Notes under the pieces: model-generated | What the model saw: only the letters and a program-made list of their open reading frames with translations | Told to the model about the DNA's origin: nothing | Database searches by the model: none | Position numbers and translations under genes: made by a program | Shown here: piece by piece, positions 43,376 to 51,475 of the stretch | How the letters are laid out: every line of letters starts with the position of its first letter | Numbering within the stretch: the stretch's first letter is position 1 | Source of the DNA: Paenibacillus ihumii | Lineage (GTDB): Bacteria > Bacillota > Bacilli > Paenibacillales > Paenibacillaceae | Direction of reading: 5' to 3' | DNA length: 64,000 nt | Assembly (NCBI RefSeq): GCF_001403875.1 | Contig: NZ_LN884299.1 | Coordinates: 2,170,117 to 2,234,116 of the forward strand

Positions 43376-44341
43376 ATGAAAAAAGTTGAAAGGATTAATA
43401 CCATCATGCGGTATATCAACAACCGCGCCCACTTTACCATTTCTGAAATCATGCGGGAATTTAACATCTCTCGTTCGACAGCGGTTCGAGATATCCGAGA
43501 AATTGAGGCGATGGGGATGCCGCTTGTCGCTGAAGTGGGAAGGGATGGCGGTTATTTTGTCATGAGCAACTCTGTCCTCCCCACCGTCCGTTTTACCGAT
43601 AATGAGATTAAAGCTCTGTTTATTGCCTTCATGGCCACAAGAAATCAACAGCTCCCTTATCTCAAGAGTCGTCAGTCTTTAGCAGAAAAATTGTTAGGCC
43701 TCATCTCGGAGAACCAGCAGGATGACCTTGTGCTCTTGAATCAAATATTGCTTTTTGAAGGGACCAACCCCCATAACCCAGATCTTCTTGATCTGTCTGA
43801 CCTGCCCCATCCGATGTTAGAAAAACTGATCCAAATTCTTCTTGTGGACAGGTATTTATTGCTTTCTATCAAAGAAGACACGGAAATAAAATCTTATCCC
43901 GTTTACCTCCTGCATCTTTATCGTGAAAAAAGCCTATGGCAAATTGAAGGCTTTGACTTGGTGGAAGAGAAGAGACGGATTATTCCTGTCGACAATCTCA
44001 CCAGCGTAGAACCCTACGCAGCGAAAAGAAGATTAAGTAAGAAAAAGATTTTAGAGCGGCTAAGCAAGCAGGAAGAAGTCAGCAACCTTGTCCTTGATCT
44101 TGGTCCAAAGGCGATTGCTCAGTACAAAAAATACCATCCTTTAAAATTTTCAATTTCATATACGAACCCGTATCAAACTACAGCCACCTTAAAAACTTTT
44201 ATCCATGTTCATCATTCCGAAGAATTAACCGAAGTAATCAATTGGCTGCTTTTCCTAGGCGGAGATATCAGAATCAGGGAGATCCCTGAAGAAGTCTTGG
44301 CAGGTTTACAAGAGAGAGTCAACCTATACCGCCAACCATAA
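43376..44341 (+). CDS. HTH and WYL-domain (YafY-type) regulator
   Basis: 321 residues. A DeoR-like helix-turn-helix is at 1-60 (MKKVERINTIMRYINNRAHFTISEIMREFNISRSTAVRDIREIEAMG), the linker has GGYFVMSN, and the WYL ligand-sensing region is about 140-215 (YLLLSIKEDTEIKSYPVYLLHLYREKSLWQIEGFD with RRIIPVDNLTSVE). A C-terminal WCX-type extension follows. It faces the GyrI-like gene and likely controls it. The ligand is unknown. Confidence 0.88.
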   Translation: MKKVERINTIMRYINNRAHFTISEIMREFNISRSTAVRDIREIEAMGMPLVAEVGRDGGYFVMSNSVLPTVRFTDNEIKALFIAFMATRNQQLPYLKSRQSLAEKLLGLISENQQDDLVLLNQILLFEGTNPHNPDLLDLSDLPHPMLEKLIQILLVDRYLLLSIKEDTEIKSYPVYLLHLYREKSLWQIEGFDLVEEKRRIIPVDNLTSVEPYAAKRRLSKKKILERLSKQEEVSNLVLDLGPKAIAQYKKYHPLKFSISYTNPYQTTATLKTFIHVHHSEELTEVINWLLFLGGDIRIREIPEEVLAGLQERVNLYRQP

Positions 44342-44467
44342 AAAACCTATCGTGCTGCTGATCCTAAATACTCTCTTTGCATGACAAAATCATCTGTCTT
44401 TTTACTTCAAGGCAGCTGGCTGGTAGAATAGAACATATACTAACATAATGAAATGGGGCTTTTTGCG

Positions 44468-45271
44468 ATGTCGTCCAGTGTTATTGATATCCTGCAGCTT
44501 GAATATCAACGTTTTTCTGCTAAGGAAAAGGAAATTGCTGATTACATCATGCGAAATCGGTTATCCATTAACAATATCAATATTAAAGATTTGGCTGCGC
44601 ACACGAATGCTTCCACATCGACGATCACTCGCTTTTGCAAAAAAGCTGGATGTAATACATTTGTCGAATTTAAAATCCGACTGAATCGGGAGGTTCAAAA
44701 ACCTCGTAATGATGCGGACTTTTTTGTCAAAACACAAAATCTATACAACGATATCATCAATGCTACGGCCGAAATGCTGGATACCGCAAAAATTGAAGAA
44801 GTCGTTGAGCTTATTAAGGTATCCCGAAAAATCTACATTTACGGGCTGGGCAGCTCTGGGCTTTCCGCCTTGGAATTTAAATACAGACTCACCCGGATGA
44901 ATATCATAGCGGATGCCATAACGGATTCGCATATGATGATCATGAGTGCTTCCCTTCTGGGAAAAGACGACCTTGTCATTGGACTATCCAACTCCGGACT
45001 GACAACGGAGGTAAGTCAGGCAATGAAGGGCGCCAAACAAAGAGGAGCCACCATTATTGGAGTCACAAATTTTGACCATACTCCCCTATCTGAGGCTTCG
45101 GATATTTGTCTATTCACCCCGGATATCGGGCGATCGGGAGACGGGAATTTCATCAATAGCCAGCTGGCTATCATTTATATCCTGGACATCCTGTCCCTTC
45201 TCTTGCTTGAAGATGAGAAATTATTACAAGCACGGCAACAAACCCTGCAGGCCTTGTACTCGGCAGAATAA
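44468..45271 (+). CDS. MurR/RpiR family regulator
   Basis: 267 residues. The N-terminal RpiR helix-turn-helix (about 1-75) includes FSAKEKEIADYIMRNRLSINNINIKDLAAHTNASTSTITRFCKKAG, and the SIS sugar-phosphate domain (about 105-235) shows IYIYGLGSSGLSALEFKYRLTRM and DLVIGLSNSGLTTEV. The ATG at 44468 follows GGGG by 9 bases; a possible earlier ATG at 44453 has no site. It faces a nanE-PTS operon across a shared terminator, so it most likely senses ManNAc-6-P or GlcNAc-6-P and controls that operon (inference). Confidence 0.9.
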   Translation: MSSSVIDILQLEYQRFSAKEKEIADYIMRNRLSINNINIKDLAAHTNASTSTITRFCKKAGCNTFVEFKIRLNREVQKPRNDADFFVKTQNLYNDIINATAEMLDTAKIEEVVELIKVSRKIYIYGLGSSGLSALEFKYRLTRMNIIADAITDSHMMIMSASLLGKDDLVIGLSNSGLTTEVSQAMKGAKQRGATIIGVTNFDHTPLSEASDICLFTPDIGRSGDGNFINSQLAIIYILDILSLLLLEDEKLLQARQQTLQALYSAE

Positions 45272-45305
45272 CAAAGAGCCAACTTCATCAAGTTGGCTCT
45301 TTGTT
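45270..45305. terminator. Bidirectional terminator between rpiR-type gene and nanE
   Basis: AACAAAGAGCCAACTT and AAGTTGGCTCTTTGTT form a perfect 16-base stem with a 4-base loop. Confidence 0.9.
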
Positions 45306-45315
45306 ATTTATGAAT

Positions 45316-46032
45316 TTATTTTTCGGAAGATGCCGGATTTAGCTTCGAGATCTCTGACACAAAACGTTCTGTTATTTGCTGCGGGCGAGTGATTGCTCCA
45401 CCAACAACGACGCAATAAACGCCTGCTTTAAGACAATCCGCCGCCATCTCCGGTGTCATAACGTTCCCTTCTGCAACAACCGGGGTCTTTACATGCGACA
45501 CAATGTCCTTGAGTATCGCAAAATCCTGATCATAGATTTTCTGCCCCGCTGTCTCCTCTGTATAACCAACGAGCGTGGAGGAAATCAAATCGAAACCGAG
45601 CTGTTCTGCATAAACGGCTTCCTCTCTTGTTGAGATGTCTGCCATCAAATAAAGATGAGGATATTTGTTGCGAATCTCGCTGACGAACTCCTTCAATGTC
45701 TTGCCGTCGGGTCTGGTACGCAGTGTTGCATCAACAGCCACAATTTCCGCACCTGTCTCGGCAAGCTCATCGATTTCCCGCATCGTCGGCGTGATAAATA
45801 CCGGATTGGTTCCGTAGTTTCTTTTTACAATCCCAATTACGGGAAGGTCAACCTGGTTTTTAATTTCTTTGATATCCTGTGCCGTATTGGCTCGGATCCC
45901 AACTGCACCGCCTTCTGCAGCTGCAACAGCCATTCTGCTCATGATATACGGACTGTGCAGCGGTTCATGCTCCAATGCTTGGCATGATACAACAAGGCCG
46001 CCTTTTAAGCCTAATTGGTCTATATCCTTCAT
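45316..46032 (-). CDS. nanE: N-acetylmannosamine-6-phosphate 2-epimerase
   Basis: 238 residues of TIM-barrel epimerase. Conserved segments are LVVSCQALEHEPL, GAVGIRANTAQDI, LPVIGIVKRNY, GAEIVAVDATLRTRP and TPVVAEGNVMTPEMA, ending VVVGGAITRP; the catalytic Lys lies in IVKRNY. It converts ManNAc-6-P to GlcNAc-6-P. It follows a PTS permease by 5 bases, so the sugar taken up is probably ManNAc. No nanA, nanK, nagA or nagB is adjacent, so the later steps must be elsewhere. Confidence 0.95.
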   Translation of the reverse strand: MKDIDQLGLKGGLVVSCQALEHEPLHSPYIMSRMAVAAAEGGAVGIRANTAQDIKEIKNQVDLPVIGIVKRNYGTNPVFITPTMREIDELAETGAEIVAVDATLRTRPDGKTLKEFVSEIRNKYPHLYLMADISTREEAVYAEQLGFDLISSTLVGYTEETAGQKIYDQDFAILKDIVSHVKTPVVAEGNVMTPEMAADCLKAGVYCVVVGGAITRPQQITERFVSEISKLNPASSEK

Positions 46033-46037
46033 TGTAA

Positions 46038-47606
46038 CTACTCCGTTTCCAAATATTCTTCAATTTCATTCTTGATCACGGTTACCTGAGGTCCGTAAAT
46101 CACTTGCACGCCATTCCCGACAAAAACGACCCCTTTGGCTCCAGTTTCCGTAAATGCCTCTTTCTGTACCTTATCTTTATCGACAACGGAGACCCGAAGC
46201 CGGGTAGCGCAGCAGTCCAATTCCGTAATATTGTCCTTTCCGCCCAACGCGTTCAATATGGCAACTGATCTAGCATGTCCGGTTTGCACAGACGCACCGC
46301 TATCCTCTTGTGCACCTGACTCTTGATCAGATACGGCTTCATCCTCGCGTCCGCTCGTCTTCAGATTCAACTTGACGATCAAGACCCTGAACGTGAAGTA
46401 GTACAGCAGGAACCATATGACTCCGATGATCGGCACAAATATCCAGTTCGTTTTATCATTGCCCTGCAAAATGCCGAACAGGATAAAGTCGATGAGCCCG
46501 CCGGAGAACGTCTGGCCGATCGTAATCTCAAAGATATGAGACAGCATGAACGCCAGCCCATCGAAAATAGCATGGATAACATACAAGAGCGGAGCTACGA
46601 ACAAGAAGGAGAATTCAAGCGGCTCTGTAATCCCGGTTAAAAATGAAGTCAGAGCGGCAGACAGCATAAGCCCGCCAACGACTTTTTTGCGTTCCGGCTT
46701 CGCGGTGTGGTAAATAGCAAGTGCCGCACCCAGAAGGCCAAACATCATCGTAATAAAACGACCTGACATAAATCTCGATGTACCAATGAAGAATTTCTGG
46801 GTTGAAGGATCCCCTAGCTGCGCAAAAAAGATATTCTGCGTTCCTTCATAGACCTTACCCGCAATCTCCATGGTGCCGCCGATCCCGGTTTGCCAAAAAG
46901 GAAGATAGAAGATATGATGCAGTCCAAGAGGACCAAGCATCCGTAAGAAGAACCCGTAAAACAAAGTACCGATATAACCGGTTTTGTCGACCAGGCTGCC
47001 GAGCCCTGATATTCCGGATTGGATCGTCGGCCAGATCAAAAATAGAGCAATGCCGATAAAAATAGCGGCAAAGGACGAAATAATCGGTATAAATCGAGAA
47101 CCGCCAAAAAATCCGAGAAACTGAGGCAGTTCTATTTTGTTATACCGATTATGCAGCCACGCCGTCACCAATCCGACGACGATTCCCCCTAATACGCCTG
47201 TCTGCAGTGTTTGAATCCCTAGGACCATTCCTTGTCCCGCTCCGGCCAGATTGTCCTCGGCAAGCTGACCGGTATTGACCAGCATGGCATTGATGGATGC
47301 ATTCATGACAAGATAGGACAAACCTGCAGCCAAACCAGCCGTTCCTTTATCGGCTCTTGCCATCCCTACTGCAACGCCAATGGCAAAAATCAGAGCGAGA
47401 TTATCAAATACAATGCTACCGGCGCTGCTCATCACAGTAAAGACTTGCTGCAGCCAGTCTATTTGCAGGAATGGATACGATTTGATTGTATTCGCATTCG
47501 ATAAAGCCCCGCCGATCCCTAATAATAGGCCCGCAGCCGGCAGTACGGCAATCGGAAGCATGAAGGACTTACCAAATTTTTGAGCCTTCTCAAAGTATCG
47601 TTTCAC
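46038..47606 (-). CDS. PTS amino-sugar/glucose family EIICB component
   Basis: 522 residues from a GTG behind GGAAGGTGG. EIIC (about 1-400) has the glucose-family start KFGKSFMLPIAVLPAAGLLLGIGGALSN, ten hydrophobic segments and GITEPLEFSFLFVAP; EIIB (about 445-522) has the phosphorylated Cys in ELDCCATRLRVSV. There is no EIIA domain, so it must borrow one. It imports and phosphorylates a sugar. With nanE downstream, ManNAc is the best guess, but GlcNAc or glucosides cannot be excluded. Confidence 0.93.
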   Translation of the reverse strand: MKRYFEKAQKFGKSFMLPIAVLPAAGLLLGIGGALSNANTIKSYPFLQIDWLQQVFTVMSSAGSIVFDNLALIFAIGVAVGMARADKGTAGLAAGLSYLVMNASINAMLVNTGQLAEDNLAGAGQGMVLGIQTLQTGVLGGIVVGLVTAWLHNRYNKIELPQFLGFFGGSRFIPIISSFAAIFIGIALFLIWPTIQSGISGLGSLVDKTGYIGTLFYGFFLRMLGPLGLHHIFYLPFWQTGIGGTMEIAGKVYEGTQNIFFAQLGDPSTQKFFIGTSRFMSGRFITMMFGLLGAALAIYHTAKPERKKVVGGLMLSAALTSFLTGITEPLEFSFLFVAPLLYVIHAIFDGLAFMLSHIFEITIGQTFSGGLIDFILFGILQGNDKTNWIFVPIIGVIWFLLYYFTFRVLIVKLNLKTSGREDEAVSDQESGAQEDSGASVQTGHARSVAILNALGGKDNITELDCCATRLRVSVVDKDKVQKEAFTETGAKGVVFVGNGVQVIYGPQVTVIKNEIEEYLETE

Positions 47607-47642
47607 TTAGGCGACCACCTTCCAATAATCATTTTCACAACA

Positions 47643-47671
47643 ATAATAAATATGAAAACGGTTTTCGTCAA
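47643..47671 (-). promoter_or_regulatory. PTS-nanE promoter with palindrome in its spacer
   Basis: TTGACG (47666-47671) and TATTAT (47643-47648) are 17 bases apart on the minus strand. The spacer holds the palindrome GAAAACGGTTTTC (47654-47666), cre-like but not a full match to the CcpA consensus, so RpiR-type or CcpA binding are both possible. Confidence 0.75.
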
Positions 47672-47829
47672 GAAAAATCTTGAATGCCTTTGAGTTAAAC
47701 GTTCCCATCTTATTTAATCTTTATGCGAGGCTGGACTTTGGTCGAGGTTCAATACCTGCTGAGGACGGTTTTTGAATCGCAAACATTTTCGTTAAAATAT
47801 AGTTAAGTCTTTTGAAGGAGCGATTGATC

Positions 47830-48579
47830 ATGAATTACGAACGTAAAGTACTGAGGGAAATTGCCGACTGGGAACAAAACATGTTCAAAACGCCGGGGTG
47901 GCTGGAAAAAACATCAAAAACCATAGGTACTCGAATTAATCATTTGATTCCCCCGAAGGTGCACAGCGTCATTACGACCACCATACGATCAATCGTTCGG
48001 ACGGCCCTGTTCGGTGCGGAATATACGCCTAGCCGTCAGGTGGAATATGCTCTGGATCTGGAATCTGCCGATCAAGAAGCGCAAGAGCTGTTTACCCTGT
48101 ACCAAAAAATCGCGGTTGCCGAAGGTGCTGGAACGGGAGCTGGCGGAATTATGCTTAGCATGGTAGACTTTCCGGCTTTAATTGCGATCAAGATGAAATT
48201 TCTGTTCGAGCTGGCACATGTTTATGGTTATGACACCAAGCACTTCTCCGAGCGGGTATTCATTCTCAAGGTATTTCAGATGACATTTGCGGGGCAAGAA
48301 AACCGTGCGAGGCTGCTCTATTCCATCCAGAATTGGCATATTGAAAGGGAACAATGGCTTTCTGACGCCGAATACTCCCGCAATATGGACTGGGAGACAT
48401 TTCAGATCGAGTATCGGGATGCCATCGACTTCCGGAAAATGCTGCAGATGGTGCCGGGAATCGGAGCTTTTGCAGGCGCGTGGGCGAATTACACGATCCT
48501 TGAGGAGCTGCGAGAATTTGCCATGAACGCTTACCGCCTGCGCAGATTGCATGATCTTTTTGAGGCTCAGACATGGTAG
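47830..48579 (+). CDS. EcsC family protein
   Basis: 249 residues from the ATG behind AAGGAG. The EcsC family pattern is seen along the whole length: ADWEQNMFKTPGWLEKTSKTIGTRINHLIPPKVH, AEGAGTGAGGIMLSMVDFPALIAIKMKFLFELAHVYGYD, and MVPGIGAFAGAWANYTILEELREFAMNAYRLR. The family has glycine-rich hydrophobic segments that may sit on the membrane; no biochemical activity is firmly known. Not next to an EcsAB transporter, so it is a stand-alone member. Confidence 0.9.
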   Translation: MNYERKVLREIADWEQNMFKTPGWLEKTSKTIGTRINHLIPPKVHSVITTTIRSIVRTALFGAEYTPSRQVEYALDLESADQEAQELFTLYQKIAVAEGAGTGAGGIMLSMVDFPALIAIKMKFLFELAHVYGYDTKHFSERVFILKVFQMTFAGQENRARLLYSIQNWHIEREQWLSDAEYSRNMDWETFQIEYRDAIDFRKMLQMVPGIGAFAGAWANYTILEELREFAMNAYRLRRLHDLFEAQTW

Positions 48580-48628
48580 ACTGCATTTTTTAGTTAGAAT
48601 ATTTCATCTGCCCATTAACAGATTACAA

Positions 48629-48663
48629 AGGCTGCCGGATCCGATAGGATACGCTGGCAGCCT
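48629..48663. terminator. Bidirectional terminator between ecsC-like and ydhK-like genes
   Basis: AGGCTGCC and GGCAGCCT pair around a loop with extra GGAT/ATCC pairing. It separates two convergent genes. Confidence 0.75.
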
Positions 48664-48672
48664 CTATTGTCG

Positions 48673-49257
48673 TTACTTATTCGAAAGTTCGTCTTCTGTC
48701 ACCCATTTATGATTTTTCACATCTTCACCGGTTGCCGATGTATAATCAACCATATAAACAGTCGTTTGCTGCGCTGAGTCAATTACTGCCTTTGCCCCCT
48801 TCATACCTTCCATGTGGTTCGCTTCTACGATCACTTCATCCCCCGGCCGGTATGCTTTGTCGCTGGCATCCTTGATTTCTTCATGTATAATCCATTTATG
48901 ATTCGTTACCTTTTCTCCGCCAGTGGCCGGGGTGTACGAAATGGTATATGCGATAGTGTCGAAGGCGCCGACAATGGTTGCTTCAGCCCCATTCATTCCC
49001 TCCATGTGAGCAGAGTTCATGACGGCTTTACTTCCTACTTTAAATTTGGGATTTGCCGCTTTTTTTATTCCTACCGGCAGTTCACCGGAACTTGAATGAT
49101 TCATGTGATTATGGTTCATGCCATTCGTCCCTTCCTGGTTACTATTATTCTGATTCAAATCAGCAGGTTGGTTTTCCCTCTCCACCCGGGTGCAAGCCGC
49201 TAAAAATACGGCAAGAACCAAAGTGAAAATTATTAATGTTATTCGCTTAGTATTCAT
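48673..49257 (-). CDS. YdhK/DUF1541-type lipoprotein
   Basis: 194 residues. Signal peptide with lipobox LAAC at Cys22, a His/Met/Asn-rich linker (NGMNHNHMNHSSSG), then two DUF1541 repeats of about 60 residues, each with a MEGMxGAxAxI pattern and a TNHKW or KNHKW ending. It should be anchored to the outer face of the membrane. The Met/His richness suggests copper or silver contact (inference); in other Bacillota such proteins are often found with copper genes, though not here. Confidence 0.9.
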   Translation of the reverse strand: MNTKRITLIIFTLVLAVFLAACTRVERENQPADLNQNNSNQEGTNGMNHNHMNHSSSGELPVGIKKAANPKFKVGSKAVMNSAHMEGMNGAEATIVGAFDTIAYTISYTPATGGEKVTNHKWIIHEEIKDASDKAYRPGDEVIVEANHMEGMKGAKAVIDSAQQTTVYMVDYTSATGEDVKNHKWVTEDELSNK

Positions 49258-49366
49258 CTGGCCTTCTCCATTCAGTCATTTTTATTAACTTTCCCATTCG
49301 ATTTAGAAGACATTCCCTCTCTAATACTTTACCCCTGTACCCTATATTTTAATCCAGAACGGATTA

Positions 49367-49885
49367 TTATCCGATTATTTTGGTCATTATATAGTCCTTT
49401 TGTTCTTCATCACCCATGTAAAAAGAGTGGGCTCCAGTTTGGACAAAGCCCATTTTCTTATAAAAAGCAATAGCATTTTTGTTTTGTTCCCATACACCTA
49501 ACCAGACTTTCTTTTTATTATGCTCCTTTGCAATTTCCACAGCTTTATCCAGCAAGAGTTTGCCAAGCCCATGTTGTTGAAATTTGCTTACTATATAAAT
49601 CCTCTCGATTTCAAGCGAATCATTGCCCATCTGTTCAGACTGTGCATCATTAATGTTTACCTTTAAGTACCCGGCAATTTCCTCATTGGCATAAATTAGA
49701 TAAAATTCTGATGAGAGATTGGATAGTTCTTCTTCTAGTCGTTTTAAATTAAATGCTCTTTCCATGTAGGCTTTTAGATTTTCAGGTGAATTTTGACTTT
49801 TAAATGTCTCATTAAATGTTTTAACACTGATTTCTTGAAGTAAGCCTAGATCTGCAAGCGTGCCCTTTTTTATATTCACAGTCAT
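49367..49885 (-). CDS. GNAT family N-acetyltransferase
   Basis: 172 residues. Elements: VNIKKGTLADLGLLQEISVKTFNETF, EEIAGYLKVNI, SLEIERIYIVSKFQQHGLGKLLLDKAVEIAKEHNKKKVWLGVWEQNKNAIAFYKKMGFVQTGAHSFYMGDEEQKDYIM, where QQHGLG is the acetyl-CoA loop and NAIAFYKKMGF the C-terminal motif. It looks like the spermidine/amine acetyltransferase type (PaiA-like). It is 23 bases after a MarR gene, forming a two-gene operon, so acetylation may serve resistance to a ligand of that repressor. Confidence 0.88.
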   Translation of the reverse strand: MTVNIKKGTLADLGLLQEISVKTFNETFKSQNSPENLKAYMERAFNLKRLEEELSNLSSEFYLIYANEEIAGYLKVNINDAQSEQMGNDSLEIERIYIVSKFQQHGLGKLLLDKAVEIAKEHNKKKVWLGVWEQNKNAIAFYKKMGFVQTGAHSFYMGDEEQKDYIMTKIIG

Positions 49886-49908
49886 TGATTATCTCTCCTT
49901 TTAATAAA

Positions 49909-50361
49909 TCAATAATTTCTCTGGTTCCCCTTTTTCACAAACTCCCAATCTTTTTCTACATTTTTTCTCACTCTCTGCAGCAAGTTAAAGATCATTTCTG
50001 CTTCATCTTCAGAGAATCCAGATAGTGCAACCCTGTTGGAATAATCGTTTTCTCTTTGTATAAAAGGATAAACAGTCTTCCCTTTCTCTGTAGGAAATAG
50101 TTTTTTAATTTTTTTGTTATATTGGTCATCCCGCTTTTCAATAAATCCATTCATCTCAAGTTTTTGAATAGCCCGAGCAGCTGTTGTTCGGTCTACCTTT
50201 ATCATGTCAGCTAACTTTTCTTGAATAATTCCTGGATTTTCACATATTCGCACGAGGTATAAGTACTGTCCTTTTGTAAGATCATATTTTTTAAACTCTA
50301 TATTACTTATAGAATCCAATGACCTGGCGATCATGCCAATTTCACGTAGAATTTCCTTCAT
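49909..50361 (-). CDS. MarR family transcriptional regulator
   Basis: 150 residues with the winged helix YDLTKGQYLYLVRICENPGIIQEKLADMIKVDRTTAARAIQKLEMNGFIEKRDD and the wing NKKIKKLFPTEKG. Likely a dimer controlling itself and the GNAT gene downstream; a 9-base inverted repeat overlaps its promoter. Ligand unknown. Confidence 0.88.
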   Translation of the reverse strand: MKEILREIGMIARSLDSISNIEFKKYDLTKGQYLYLVRICENPGIIQEKLADMIKVDRTTAARAIQKLEMNGFIEKRDDQYNKKIKKLFPTEKGKTVYPFIQRENDYSNRVALSGFSEDEAEMIFNLLQRVRKNVEKDWEFVKKGNQRNY

Positions 50362-50404
50362 AATTCATCTCCATTCCTATGCCTTTTTCAAATACAGTAA
50401 GAGA

Positions 50405-50439
50405 ATGATACATTATTTTTGTTGCAAATACAACAAAAA
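50405..50439 (-). promoter_or_regulatory. marR-GNAT promoter with overlapping operator
   Basis: TTGTAT (50428-50433) and TATCAT (50405-50410) are 17 bases apart on the minus strand. A perfect inverted repeat TTTTTGTTG-CAAATA-CAACAAAAA (50416-50439) covers the -35 box. Confidence 0.65.
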
Positions 50440-50480
50440 GCCCAAGTTCTTGTCGTTGAATTGGAACAAGAATTTGGGTT
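50438..50480. terminator. Terminator after the radical-SAM remnant
   Basis: AAGCCCAAGTTCTTGT pairs with ACAAGAATTTGGGTTT (one G-U). On the minus strand it runs into TTTTTGTTG, 10 bases after the stop at 50491. Confidence 0.8.
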
Positions 50481-50490
50481 TATAACTTTC

Positions 50491-51060
50491 TTACGTATTT
50501 GGAAAAGCTTCATTTTTTGAAACATGTATCATCTCTTGGGGGAAATACTTCTTAAAATATTTCTCGACTCGAGTATGGATATCTCTTCGGAACCATTCCG
50601 ATAGTCCATGTGCTTCAAATAATTGAGGCATTCCAAGCCGCTCTGAACATTTACCCATCGAGCCATCCCCGATATTCATTGTATCGATCCAAATACGATC
50701 CACGTTTCCTTCCAGCAAGCGAGGAAAACCAGGGGTAAACGGCAATACAGGTGATACAGCAGCCTGCGTGGCTAACCCGGCCTCATGAAGATCTTTTAAG
50801 GCTTTTATTCGTAGCTGAATTCCAGGGGCATGAGGAGCAAATATTTGCTTCATATCCTCGCGGTCTGTTTCGATGGTCATGGATACTAAGACTTCACAGC
50901 TCACTTGCAGGGCGACTAACAAATCGAGGTCCCTAGTCACGAGCGGGCTGCGTGTCTGGATTTGAAGCAAATCCGGAGGATTCTTAATCATAGCTTCCAA
51001 TATGCCACGTGTAATATTGGCCTTCCGTTCGATCGGCTGATAAGGGCCAATATATAAGCA
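50491..51060 (-). pseudogene. 5'-truncated spore photoproduct lyase-like radical SAM gene
   Basis: The frame is open from about 51075 without a start codon at the expected place and reads YQPIERKANITRGILEA, then PPDLLQIQTRSPLVTRDLDLL, EVLVSMTIETDREDMKQIFAPHAPGIQLRIKAL and PVLPFTPGFPRLLEGNVDRIWIDTMNIGDG. This is the C-terminal two thirds of an SPL-family radical SAM protein. The CxxxCxxC cluster motif and start are missing; homology stops at about 51055, exactly where the ars promoter begins. An internal ATG at 51000 leaves a 169-codon frame, but the protein would lack its iron-sulfur cluster. Confidence 0.8.
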
Positions 51061-51061
51061 C

Positions 51062-51090
51062 TTGATGATATAAGCAACTGATTATATAAT
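51062..51090 (+). promoter_or_regulatory. ars promoter
   Basis: TTGATG (51062-51067) and TATAAT (51085-51090) are 17 bases apart. The -10 lies in the palindrome ATTATATAAT, a likely ArsR contact. Confidence 0.75.
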
Positions 51091-51134
51091 GATTTAGTCA
51101 ATGCTTACTGTTGAAATGAAAAAGGAGTGAGAGA

Positions 51135-51461
51135 ATGATTCAGGTCGAAATATCCATTACTGAAATGGCAGAGACGCTGAAGTTGCTTTCTGACAAGACT
51201 CGACTGAAGATCGTTGCCCTGCTCAAGGAGCGTGAAATGTGTGTGTGCGACATAGTGGACATTCTGGAGGCAACTCAGCCTAATATTAGTCAGCATCTTA
51301 AGAAGCTGAAGACCGGTGGAATCGTCAACGAGACTCGCCGCAGCCAATGGATTTACTATTCCCTTAATATGAGCGACAAGCCTTATTTAAACGGTATTTT
51401 TGACCAACTTCCTTCAATGAGGGAAGTCATCGATGCTCATAAACCAAATAGCTGTTGTTAA
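51135..51461 (+). CDS. arsR: ArsR family arsenic-responsive repressor
   Basis: 108 residues. Winged helix with LLSDKTRLKIVALLKEREMCVCDIVDILEATQPNISQHLKKL; the pair Cys36 and Cys38 in the CVCD motif is the classic As(III)/Sb(III) site, and a C-terminal NSCC adds two more Cys. Metalloid binding releases it from the ars promoter. It is the first gene of the arsR-arsB-arsC operon. GGAG precedes the ATG. Confidence 0.95.
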   Translation: MIQVEISITEMAETLKLLSDKTRLKIVALLKEREMCVCDIVDILEATQPNISQHLKKLKTGGIVNETRRSQWIYYSLNMSDKPYLNGIFDQLPSMREVIDAHKPNSCC

Positions 51462-51475
51462 AAACTGGAGGTACT

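Noticed and set aside
47654..47667. Canonical CcpA cre site
   Set aside because: The palindrome misses two consensus positions in the best register, so it is recorded only as a cre-like operator.
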